DNA from: Corallium rubrum | Taxonomy: Eukaryota > Cnidaria > Anthozoa > Scleralcyonacea > Coralliidae | Direction: 5' to 3' | Assembly (NCBI GenBank): GCA_964035015.1 | Contig: OZ035998.1 | Location: 32,778,628 to 32,842,627, forward strand | DNA length: 64,000 nt | Shown here: positions 1 to 28,600 of the stretch, piece after piece | Layout of the letters: every line of letters begins with the position of its first letter | Numbering within the stretch: the stretch's first letter is position 1 | Translations under genes and position numbers: made by a program | Notes under the pieces: generated by a model | Database searches by the model: none | What the model saw: the letters and a program-made list of their open reading frames with translations, nothing else | What the model was told of the DNA's origin: nothing

Positions 1-60
1 TTGCTTCCTTAATACAGTCGAACCCATATTAACCGGACACCCCTCTTAAGCGGACACCTA

Positions 61-593
61 CCTTATTATAGGAAATTAACGCTCCATGAAATTAAGGCGA
101 ATTTCCAACATTCGCGTTACTTTAAATCGTGTTAATTTTTGCGAGCGTTAATTTCCACGACATTAATTAAATGGAGCGTTAATTTCCGCGAACTTAATTT
201 CTATTAATAACCCTAAATTCTGGATCCTGTTCAGACATTTGACAACTAAGAAGCAATAGACGTAAATAATGTAAATAATGCTCGAAGTGGCCAGATTTCT
301 CCTCTTAACCCCTACATTTAGGTATTAAAGGTTCTCAGGTTCTCAGGCAATCGCCAGTCTGGTTTTACATGCACTATAGATTTGATTTGTTTTGTTCAAA
401 TAAAATATGTTCCTGTTGTCACCACAAACTGCGTTGCGTTAATCGCGTTAATTTCCTTCGTTTTGAAATCTTACCTCCTTTTCGCGTTAATTGCCTTCAT
501 TCGGAAGTTGTTTTAACTTCAGTTCGAGTTAATTTAAGTCGCGTTAATTTCAAATACCTTAATTAACACGAGTGTTAATTTCCTATAATAAGG
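61..593. mobile_element. MITE with TA target duplication
   Basis: CCTTATTATAGGAAATTAAC pairs with GTTAATTTCCTATAATAAGG, flanked by TA at both ends. The interior is a run of gcgttaattt-type words. Inserted in a ttaagcggacacct repeat that recurs near 1200. Confidence 0.82.
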
Positions 594-1827
594 TATCCGT
601 GGTCCCAACTATTATAGAACACTATAGCCGCTGTTACACGATGCACTGTTTCGTGAAACCTGTGCGAGACCCTTTTTTATAAACTGTTTGCAGGCTCTCA
701 AAGGAAGGAGTGATAGCATGCACGCGGACTGCATTCATATTCAATTTTGACTTTCCGCCCCAACTCCCACACACCTAATTAGCTAAGCGAAAATTAAGAA
801 CTGAAAAACTTATCTAAACAAAACCGAACAATCATATAACAATTTGTAGTGTAAAATAACTGGAGAAAAACTGATCTTAACAAAACCCGACTAAGTTTTG
901 ACAGCAATGAGCCACTGGTAAATTGCGTTGACCAAGTACATTCTAGTTATATCTCAAAAGGAAACTGGAAAGACCAAATTAATTGATTGCCGTTCACGAA
1001 TCTCGTCAAACCCATCTCATCCACTATATAACAGTATACACCACTTTCATAATGGCGATTAATTTGAATATTTATCAGTCGTGTGTCTGCAATTTAAAGG
1101 AATCTTTGCTTCATAAAGAGGCCAGAAAGGCTCATTTAGATGCACATAAAAGATTTAAAGTGAAGGCCTTTATGAAAGTGGTCTGTAAATAAAACCTCTT
1201 TTAAGCGGACACCTCTCTTACAGTATACAAATATCTAAACGCGGTCCCAAAGGTATCTGCTAAATTGAGGTTTGTCTGTATGACCTTTTTGTTGATATTG
1301 TTCAACAATGATCCTGTTGTTGTTGTCGTTGTTGTTGTTGTCGTTGTTTCTGTTTATGTTGTTTTCTCAAACTCATTAATAATTCAAGAATTATCGTAGC
1401 CAATCCCTGAACGTATACCACATTACATGCATGAGTTTTGATACCCAATGAAAACCTGTACGAAACTTCAGTGAACTGGATCACATTTCTTAATCTGCAT
1501 ATTGAAATCAATGAAGAAAACACTGCAATTCGCAATGCGAATTTGAGAAACAAGATCAAACACAACACCCGTTTATCTCGTTTCATCAAGGGACTACAAA
1601 CGCTCGAAAACAATAAAAACATCGGGACTACTGCGCCTTCGATTTTCCTTTGTTTTCTCGTGTTTGGAACCCCTGATGAAACACTCAAACTCGTGTTTGA
1701 TCTATTACGTAAAGATTGTTGCTGTTGCTGCTGTTGTTTTTACAATGACAACAAACAACCTTTACAACAACCTTTCCCGCTGTTGTTGCTGCTGCGGTTG
1801 TTGTTTTTATCGTCGTTGTAAAGTTTT

Positions 1828-1907
<80 letters not shown>

Positions 1908-2190
1908 GCTGCTGTTGTCGTCGTCGTGTTGAGTATATATAATGCCATTTATAGTAGTATAGTTCCCATCGGATCATCTTTTCCAAACTCGGCCACTTTA
2001 ATAGCGGCGCCCTAATACTAACTTCACACGTAAAATACAACCTTATTATAAAATACAACCGAGAATTTCAAAATATAACTTGCACAAGTACATGCATACC
2101 AAAAATAATAATATGTTTGGGGTTATATAAAAGCATTGGCTTGAATATTGTTAACGGAGAACCACCTTAAATCTTCAACTCAACGTTAAG
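594..2190. other. Intergenic sequence with GTT satellites and a half palindromic element
   Basis: No gene seen. It holds (GTT)n tracts at about 1305-1350, 1718-1815 and 1836-1920 and, at about 1970-2170, the right half of the palindromic family seen complete at 20507-20959 (cggccactttaatagcggcg ... ggagaaccacctta). Confidence 0.6.
1828..1927. repeat. (GTT)n microsatellite
   Basis: About 30 GTT units followed by GCT/GTC variants. Frames through it encode only Cys, Thr or Gln homopolymers and are not genes. Confidence 0.95.
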
Positions 2191-2730
2191 AAGATAATGG
2201 CAACAAAAATCAAAATCTTCAATTTATGACGTTCTGATAAATAAACATAGTTACTGTACGCAGGTAATCCTAGAACAATTGTTTTGATAACACTATTACT
2301 AATTCCTGCAAAACACAATCGTATCATCCGCCATCTTGTTTCAATACTGTGCCTAATTAACTTGGAAGTTAATGTCCTCATAAGTTGGGAAAATATTAAG
2401 AAATTTCACTTTGCTGATAACCGATTTCCATGCGTCTGGAAGTGTCGCAGTGCAATGTGAAAACGACATTTACGAAACGCGAACTTCAGACATGGAAACA
2501 TATCGGTATAACTAAGTAAATATTTTGCTTTACCCATTGTGACGTCAGGTGTATATGAAAAAATTATCCAAGATGGCAGATGACAAGATCTTTTTTTGTC
2601 GAGATTTAGCGATGTTGTTGTTCACAAAAAACGTTCACATTACTTGGATTACCTTAATAAGTATGTTTATTAATAAGAACGTCATAAATTGAAAATTTTG
2701 ATTTTTGTTGTCATTACCCTTTAATGAAGA
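2190..2730. mobile_element. Palindromic element
   Basis: The arm aatggcaacaaaaatcaaaa...tttatgacgttct at 2195-2245 is repeated in inverted orientation at about 2665-2725. The centre is unrelated AT-rich sequence. Confidence 0.7.
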
Positions 2731-2959
2731 CATACCTCGGACTCAATTCGACCAGCATTAACCAATACGTGTTGAGTAATTGAACAAACCAAATCTCTAT
2801 CTGTTAGAAAAAACACAAAACAAAAACAAGTTGTTGTATATCCATCTCAAATTACATAATAAACAGTAGAGAAATGGCTTTTAAAAAAAAACGAAACCCA
2901 TATAACACGTATTGTAAAACCTTTTCAAAACGAAAAATGTTAAAGGGCATTGGTAATAT

Positions 2960-3567
2960 ATACTATACTATCTAGTGCAACTCAAACGGGCCAGATTGCC
3001 ATCTATAGATTTAGTTCTTTTCTATACATCATGCGTAAGATCCACAGTTGATTATGCTATACCGGTTTTTTATAATGCCCTTCCGCAGTATCTAAAGAAG
3101 GAGCTCGTGCGTATCGAGAAAAGGGCGCTATCGATAATTATGCCTGGTACAAGTTACAATAATGCATGTGAAGTTCTGGGCGTAATGCCTATGGTAGATC
3201 ATCACGGTCTATTGTGTAATAAGCTTTTTGGTGCTATAGTGTCCGATTCAAATCATAAGCTTAATAGTTTACTTCCGCCACTTAATACTCCAAGATACAA
3301 TTTTAGGAATTGTCGTTCGTATAGCCTGCCTCGTGTCCATACGAACAGAGCAAAGAACTCGTTTATTTTAGCAATGGCCCAACAAGCAAATGTCTTGTCT
3401 TAACCTAAGTATCCAGAACATTTGAACAAACTTTTGATAGGTTTTATATTATTATTATATTAGAATTTGTAATATATATAGCGTATATCTTTTATTATGT
3501 AAATAATTACGTAATTCAGCCTATGGGCTGATGTGATTTGAATAAACCATCTATCTATCTATATCTG
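2960..3567 (+). mobile_element. LINE 3' fragment (RT C-terminus)
   Basis: The frame 2975-3403 encodes the post-RT region common to many metazoan non-LTR elements: SCVRSTVDYAIPVFYNALP, then RIEKRALSIIMPGTSY and ACEVLGV. A short 3' UTR ends aataaaccatctatctatct, a microsatellite tail. Everything 5' of this is absent, as in a 5'-truncated insertion. Confidence 0.8.
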
Positions 3568-4477
3568 GTAATCGCAAAATGAATATAAGAGCCCAGCTCA
3601 AAATTTTAAAATGCAATACCATAACGAAAGGAAACCATTTAAAAACAAAATATATTTATTGACGTTTCGTTACTTAACCAGTAACATCTTCAGAATGAAT
3701 TAAGATTACATTGAATATACTTATATATAACATTACTATAGTTTCATATTACAAGAAAAAACGGTAAAAAGGAGATTAAAACAATTTAAAAATTTAAACT
3801 AGGCCTATAAACGATCAAATAGAGACTAAACAATTTTAGATTTAAAATTATATAAAACCAATGAAATGCTTACCAGGTGACAAGTACAAAACAGAAATGT
3901 GTGAATAATGTGATGAAAGATGAACATAATAAGATGGGGTGTAAAATAACATAAAAGGCAAAGAAAAAATAATAAAGATGACAGAAATAAAATATATATC
4001 AAAACAACGAAAGTGGTGTAGAGGAAATATTTTCATTTAGCGAAGGTTGAGATTTTGAAATGAGTAAGCTCTCGCGAAGAAGGAGTTCAAGATTAGAGTT
4101 AGAACGAGAGGAAGATAGTATAGTGAAGTCACTTGGTGAGATCTTGTGTTTAGTGCGGTGGACATGAGAGAGAATTCTTGGCTGCAGACTGCAGTGTTAC
4201 CTCGGATGACACAGCAGCCTTTAGGCCCGTATAGGATTCGTTAGGCGTTTACACTATAACACTATTCGGATTCATCGGAATAACCGTTCACACTATGTAT
4301 TGTTTGGATTCAAAAGTATTCAAATACCAAGGTCCCACTCTTTTTCCAGGATTCAAAATCTCCAGATACGTGACCGAACCGGTAAGGTTCTTTTCCTGAT
4401 TCACTCTCTTGTGTGCGCAAATACGAACCAGGTATCAAAACGTTTCGGATTCGTCGGCGGGAGTCAACATATGTATT
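3568..4477. other. Intergenic, possible Penelope-type remnant
   Basis: AT-rich with no gene. Near 3655-3695 it has tgacgtttcgttac...gtaacatcttcag, the kind of sequence seen at Penelope-like element ends (see hammerhead-like entry). The rest is unassigned. Confidence 0.4.
3665..3693 (-). ncRNA. Hammerhead-ribozyme-like core (candidate)
   Basis: On the minus strand the order is CTGAAGA, then a 5-bp stem GTTAC/GTAAC closed by TGGTTAA, then GAAA followed by CGTC. This matches the conserved CUGANGA - stem II - GAAA core. Stems I and III were not convincingly found, so this may be a degenerate copy. Confidence 0.35.
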
Positions 4478-5045
4478 TGTTATATAGCTAGAGTTTCGCT
4501 GGATAAAACGATGACTATCATTGGTTGGTTTGTGGTCACATGACCTTAGCTAAATTTCAATGTCTTCCGAGTGGGCAATAATTGAGAACTTATTGCCTGC
4601 CCGGTCAATAAGTTTTCAATTGTTGCCCGCTAGAACTTTGAACTCCTCACGGTATCCTATAAACAAAAGCTTGTTTGGTACGAAAAAAAGAATATTAATA
4701 CTTAATAGGTCTTCAAAGCATGTGTGAAGATTAACTGGAGGAATGTATTGCTGTTCTTTTGAGACTCATATTTGTTTGGTTGAAGTGAAATTACGGAGCC
4801 AGGCGAAATTTTTTGGTAAGTCTTAGCGTTTGTCTTTTGTGTACTTTCCCTTCACAAACGTCGAAATTATTCAGCGAAACTCAAGCTATATAACAAAACA
4901 CTTAATGTATGCTCCCTCGGGAAACAATTAGTTTGGTTTTCCCTCGAGGCTCGATGTTTCCCTCCACTTCGTCTCGGAAAATATCAAGACTCTTGGAAAA
5001 ACAAAACTAACTGTTTCCCTCGGGAGTAGACATTAAGTGTATAAT
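4478..5045 (+). mobile_element. Unclassified non-autonomous element, copy 1
   Basis: Shares start (tgttatatagctagagttt), middle (ggttgaagtgaaatt.cggagcc) and end (agacattaagtgtataatat) with 59256-60705. The last 150 bp is itself a palindrome around ccctcgaggctcgatgtttc. No coding capacity. Confidence 0.7.
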
Positions 5046-5310
5046 ATTACTCACCTAATCACTTCATTTATTTATTCGACATACCTATCAGTGGGTTAAT
5101 TCTTAAATCCAAGACGACCAAAGATTTGTTGCACCTCAATAAAGATTGAAAAGCCAAGGCACCACGATTGGATATTCCACATTGCTGTAAATCTAAAGCT
5201 GTAGATATAAACAAGAAAAGATTAAATTTGCGAGAATACATTCACAAAAAGCCTGAAAACATCCGAACTGTTTCCATGTTTGTTTGTCTGCGTGTATTTT
5301 TTTGTTCTCT

Positions 5311-6355
5311 TGTTTGTTTGTTTGTTTGTTTGTTTGTTTGTTTGTTTGTTTGTTTGTTTGTTTGTTTGTTTGTTTGTTTGTTTGTTTGTTTGTTTGTTTG
5401 TTTGTTTGTTTGTTTGTTTATTCGTTTATTCGTTTGTTTCTCTGGATCTTTCCTTCCTTGCGTGCGTGCGTGCGTGCGTGTTTGTTTGTTTGTTTGTTTG
5501 TTTGTTTGTTTGTGTGCGTGTTTGTTTGTTTGTTTGTTTGTTTGTTTGTTTGTTTGTTTGTTTGTTTGTTTGTTTGTTTGTTTGTTTGTTTGTTTGTTTG
5601 TTTGTTTGTTTGTTTGTTTGTGTGTTTGTTTGTTTGTTTGTTTGTTTGTTTGTTTGTTTGTTTGTTTGTTTGTTTGTTTGTTTGTTTGTTTGTTTGTGTG
5701 CGTGCGTGCGTGTTTGTTTGTTTGTTTGTTTGTTTGTTTGTTTGTTTGTTTGTTTGTTTGTTTGTTTGTTTGTTTGTTTGTTTGTTTGTTTGTTTGTTTG
5801 TTTGTTTGTTTGTTTGTTTGTTTGTTTGTTTGTTTGTTTGTTTGTTTGTTTGTTTGTTTGTTTGTTTGTTTGTTTGTTTGTTTGTTTGTTTGTTTGTTTG
5901 TTTGTTTGTTTGTTTGTTTGTTTGTTTGTTTGTTTGTTTGTTTGTTTGTTTGTTTGTGTTTGTGTATTTGTTTGTTTGTTTGTTTGTTTGTTTGTTTGTT
6001 TGTTTGTTTGTTTGTTTGTTTGTTTGTTTGTTTGTTTGTTTGTTTGTTTGTTTGTTTGTTTGTTTGTTTGCTTGTACGGTTGGTTGTTTGTTTGTGTGTT
6101 TGTTGCGTGTTTGTTTGTTTGTGTTTGTTTGTTTGTTTGTTTGTTTGTTTGTTTGTTTGTTTGTTTGTTTGTTTGTTTGTTTGTTTGTTTGTTTGTTTGT
6201 TTGATTGATTGTTCGCTCGCTTGTTTGTTTGTTTGTTTGTTTGTTTGTTTGTTTGTTTGTTTGTTTGTTTGTTTGTTTGTTTGTTTGTTTGTTTGTTTGT
6301 TTGTTTGTTTGTTTGTTTGTTTGTTTGTTTGTTTGTTTGTTTGTTTGTTTGTTTT
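5311..6355. repeat. (TTTG)n satellite tract, about 1 kb
   Basis: Near-pure TTTG units with short GTGC and GTTTGTG interruptions, trailing into TTTG-rich sequence to about 6575. Long open frames here encode only Val-Cys-Leu-Phe repeats and are artefacts of a 4-bp period. Confidence 0.97.
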
Positions 6356-6599
6356 TCTTGCGAGGTTGGGTTTTTTTTTATTTACTTGCCTGTCTGTCTG
6401 TTTGGGGTTTTTTTCTTGTTAGTTTGTTTGCTTGGTTGCTTGTTTGTTGGTTTCACGTTTGTTTGTTTAATTGTTGTTTTTTTCTTGTTTGTGTGTTTTG
6501 CTTCGCATTTGTTTACTTGTTTTTTTTTGTTTGTCTCTTTGTTTGTTTGCTTTCTTCCCGTTTGTTTGTTTGCTAAACCGCGGTACTATAAAAAATATG

Positions 6600-6668
6600 T
6601 AATGCAATGTAATGTAATGTAATGTAATGCAATGCAATGCAATGTAATGTAATGTAATGTAATGTAAA
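6600..6668. repeat. (AATGT)n microsatellite
   Basis: About 13 pentamers of aatgt with aatgc variants. Confidence 0.9.
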
Positions 6669-6669
6669 T

Positions 6670-7037
6670 GTAACGTAGTGTAATGTGTGCTTTTCTGAAC
6701 GACCCCTTGAAAATCAGTCACCTATGTACACTGAAGGGTTTAGTTTTTAAATAAAATTAAATGATAAAAAAGATGAATAAACGTAACATCGATTTGTTAG
6801 AACTATCCTGACTTAGCGATCTGAGTCATTGTTTGTAAGATTACAAACTGCTGCAATATCCACTTTTCAATAGGCGATGTACACCTTCTCTTCCCACAAT
6901 AATAAAATTGTCTTTCTTGCACATTTCTTGCACATAAGACATGTGATCAGCTTCTACAGGGTCTTTGTTCCAGCGAATTTGAGAGCGCCGAGAAAAAAGA
7001 GCTTAAGGTACGACAAAAATATTACATTGTTTCAAAC
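6670..7037. other. Start of CEP78 intron 6, nothing recognised
   Basis: No exon 7 of CEP78 was seen here; sequence is plain and AT-rich. Confidence 0.5.
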
Positions 7038-24811
<17,774 letters not shown>

Positions 24812-25473
24812 TTTCTTTGCCTAACGAAATACAGAAAGTCCAGTTTCACTCTTGAAGCTCCTCCAAACAACAACAAAGTGTGGACATTTTTTAAATCATT
24901 TCGCCACACTGAATTTTAGCTTTTGAGCACGGTCAATTGAGGGTGAGCACAAAATCTGTTTGGTCAGCAACCAATAAACAGGCATAACATCGACGTGTTA
25001 CTGACACTATTTCTTGAATTTCTGCATGTATGAATTTATTTTCTGAATTACTTAACTCATTCCAACTAAACACAAAAACGTAGCTCTAGTCAGAAACCAG
25101 GCGTGGCGGTCTGAGATTGTCACCGTGCTGAAATTGTATGTCGACTTATGACCAGAATAATAAAACTTTTTTGTGGCTAATTTCGAGCCTAGCGGGTATT
25201 AGTACTGGCGCGGTAAAATGCTGTTGACAGTAAACTCTGCAAATTATGTCGAAATATAGAACGTTTCTCTCCGAGGAAGGGCTTTCGCTCGGAACGTTAG
25301 ACCCCTGGCTACGTTCTCTGTTTTGGCAGTATATCAAACCTTTGTCAATGTCAGTTCCACGTCGATGTTATACACATTACGCATGTTTGCTGACCAAAAC
25401 AATTTTGTGCTCAACCTATAGCCAACCCTTTTTTCCGGGGCTTTTTACCGGAGGGACAACAAGTATTTTCAAC
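24812..25473. promoter_or_regulatory. Divergent CEP78/ATPAF1 intergenic region (putative bidirectional promoter)
   Basis: These 662 bp separate the two start codons and must hold both 5' UTRs and both promoters. No TATA box or CpG-rich core is obvious by eye. The right half (about 25200-25370) contains a degenerate Penelope-type repeat with an aagggctttcgctcggaac core, so the unique promoter may be shorter. Shared promoter activity is inferred from geometry only. Confidence 0.5.
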
Positions 25474-25667
25474 ATGGCGGCAAATAGCACATATAGAACT
25501 TTTTCTTTCTTTTTAAAACAAATGCGGCAAACACCGTGCAAACGAATACACCGTAGCCTTCCCAGACCGCCCGCGTTATTTTATAGCACTGACAAAGAAG
25601 AAGTCAATTCGAATCCTTTCTATGAAAAGTATGCAGAAAAGATAAAACTTGTAGAAGAAAGCCAAAG
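25474..25667 (+). CDS. ATPAF1: ATPAF1 exon 1
   Basis: The ATG at 25474 (AACATGG) was preferred to the in-frame ATG at 25246, because the stretch 25200-25370 is repeat-derived and the protein from 25474 begins with a plausible presequence. It ends NPFYEKYAEKIKLVEESQ plus two bases, donor CCAAAG|gtagga. Confidence 0.9.
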
Positions 25668-28600
25668 GTAGGAATTAAGGAATAATTAATTTAAATTAAT
25701 GTTTTAAATGAAGTTAGGATCTACTGAATGGTATTTGTAAAATTTAGGCTGAAAGTATATTTCTCTTCGTTATAAGTCTGATCTTTCAAAGTTTATACCA
25801 ATCCATCCTATATTTCTCCTGCCTTCCCTTCTACCTTATTGTTCCTTTCATTCATTTTACCTTTTATTCATGCCATCCTTTCTTCCACATTTCCTATTTT
25901 TGTCTGTTTGTCCTTCCTTTCTTCTTTCCTTTCCTTCTCTTCTGTCCCTTTCTCCTTCCTTCCTTCCTTCGTTCCTTCCTTCCTTCCTTCCTTTCCTTCC
26001 TTTCCTTCTTTCCTTCCTTCCTTCCTTCCTTCCTTCCTTCCTTCCTTCCTTCCTTCCTTCCTTCCTTCCTTCCTTCCTTCCTTCCTTCCTTCCTTCCTTC
26101 CTTCCTTCCTTTCCTTCCTCCCTTTCCTTCCTTCCTTTCCTTCCTTCCTTTCCTTCCTTCCTTCCCTTCCCTTCCCTTCCCTTCCTTCCTTCCTTCCTTC
26201 CTTCCTTCCTTCCTTCCTTCCTTCCTTCCTTCCTTCCTTCCTTCCTTCCTTCCTTCCTTCCTTCCTTCCTTCCTTCCTTCCTTCCTTCCTTCCTTCCTTC
26301 CTTCCTTCCTTATTAATAATTTTGAATTGGAATAAGATTTCTCACACTGTGGACAGCAAGAAGTGGCTACTATAATAATTTAGTTTAATTTTTTAAATAA
26401 ATGTTTAAATTTTATTATTCCAGAAACTTTCATCATGCTAAAGAACCATCATCAAATGTTTACGAAACTCAACTAAATAAAGAGATTCAGGAATTCAAAA
26501 CAAAGGCAAAGAGGGCATCAGTCAAGGTGAATAAAATTTTTATGTGGAAATATCTTTTTGTAGGAGAACATATTTTAAAGTGTATATAAACCCAAATTTT
26601 TTATCATCTGAATACATTCTACATAGAGCAAACAGTTATTCAGTGAAATATTTTTTTGATTAGAGCTATTCTTCAATGTTGTTTTGGTGATTCGCATTTC
26701 TAGTATGGTAATGAGATGATGTCTATGAGGCATTTGGCTTTCTTTCTCTTTTTGGCAAGATAAACTACCCGAGAATTTTTGCGGAAAAACTCATACAATA
26801 TGGAACATGTTATCGGTATTCAAACACACAATTAATGGACGAATTGGGTCATGTCACTCATGCAAATAAATATTGTATAGATAATGATGACTACTTTGGT
26901 GTCATCTCATTACCATTTTGAAAACAAAAATCTCTATTAAAGCAATAAAGGTGGCTCCAATCTAAAACTATTTGTGTTGTTCAACTATTTGCCAAAGATA
27001 GAACGTATTTACATGATAAAAAAATTTGGGGTTATACAGTATATGCACTTTAAAGTGCTTATGTCACAAAAAATTTTTTTTAACTTTTGAGTAGAGGACA
27101 AAAAGTTAGTTAATAGGTTCTTTAACATTTTTCGGTTTTCTCTTTTCATTTGCGAGATATGCGGCTCTAAACAGCAATTTTCGTGAAAATGTCGCGTATC
27201 AACAAGAGTCTGGGACGAGCGTGGTGTGACATAGCTTAAGGGACTTATTAATTTTAACAATAGCTTTTTAGTACTCCTTCACATGTGAATTCGAACCTCC
27301 GTCCCTTAAGCTACGTCACACGGCTATCGCCCCAGACCCTTTTCCATTTTTTTCTCAGGCGTGACAATTTTTTGCTAAAAGCCAATTTTTCAAGGTTTAG
27401 AGCCGCATATCTCGCGAATGAAAAGAGAAAACCGAAAAATGTTAAAGAACCTATTAACTAACTTTTTGTCCTCTACTCAAAAGTCAAAAAAAAATTTTTG
27501 TGACATAAGCACTTTAAGGATATTTAGAGTGAACATTGAAAGTTTCTATTGAGAAAATATCTTCAAACGAATGTAAAATGTACCAGGCGAAGAATCTGAC
27601 ATAGTTTTAATGCAACTCTGCAATACCACAATTACCCCTTATAAGGACACTAGATTAAAACATTGGTCTAAAGATTTTACTAATCAAGCGAGAACCTTTA
27701 GCAGTAAAAAAAAGGGTTGAAGCAAGAACAATGCATTTCAGCATATATACAAGTGCTGCATAAGTCTACTAAAGAAGGGGGGCTTATTAAGGTGGCTCCA
27801 CACAGTTTCTTGAAAAATGGAAAATACAAGTTTGAGAGTCCAAAACACGTGCATAAACAATTCGGAAAAAGCCTAAAACTAAATGTTATGCATAGTTAAA
27901 CAGTCTGACAATCAAAAACTGTTACCAAATAAATAGCAACTGTTGCTATGGCAACAATGACTTTTCAAAATGGTGGCCAATTACCCTTCAAACCAATTTA
28001 ATTTGAAAAAAAACTTTGGTGACTCCCAATTGTTTTTTTATTAGAACTTTTGTTGAAGTATGAGTAATCAATAGGCCGATTTAAAAAAAATTCTGTAGAA
28101 CAAAATTTTTTAAACATTAACAAACATGATTTTTCCGGGGGGAAAAATTATTCGTTCTACAGAATTTTTTTTAAATCGGCCTATTGATCACTCGTACTTC
28201 AAGAAAAGTTTTAATGAAAAAAAAATTGGGGTCACCAAAGTTTTTTTTGAGTTAAATTAGTTTGAAGGGTAATTGGCAGCCATTTTGAAACGTCATTGTT
28301 GCCATAGCAACAACTGTTGCTATTTATTTGGTAACAGTTTTTGATTGTCAGACTGTTTAACTATACATAACATTTAGTTTTAGGCTTTTTCCGAATTGTT
28401 TATGCATGTGTTTTGGACTCTCAAACTTGTAGTTTCCATTTTTCAAGAAACTGTATGGAACCACCTTAAATGGAAGGGGCGAAGTCATTTAAATGGAGGG
28501 GCTTATTATAGGGAGGGGGCTTATTATAGGGAGGGGGCTTGTTAGAAGAAGGGGGCTAACTAAAAGGAGGGGGCTTATTAGAGGGAGGAGTCTTCATAGG

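Noticed and set aside
369-566. A 65-codon plus-strand frame
   Set aside because: Lies wholly inside a TA-flanked MITE built of gcgttaattt words.
5168-6622. Long frames of Val-Cys-Leu-Phe repeats, up to 380 codons
   Set aside because: They are read-through of a TTTG satellite in every frame; a 4-bp period never meets a stop. No splice or start context supports a gene.
1-7037. Search for CEP78 exon 7 and beyond
   Set aside because: I looked on the minus strand for the next conserved block (LDLQQCGL-type) and did not find it; the exon is presumably left of the window.
25246-25473. Upstream in-frame ATG extending ATPAF1 exon 1 by 76 codons
   Set aside because: The extension lies in a repeat shared with 8270-8400 and 53880-53945 and would bury the mitochondrial presequence. 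Start at 25474 preferred.
25839-26375. Phe-Leu-Pro-Ser frames of 150-180 codons
   Set aside because: They are translations of the TTCC tract in ATPAF1 intron 1.
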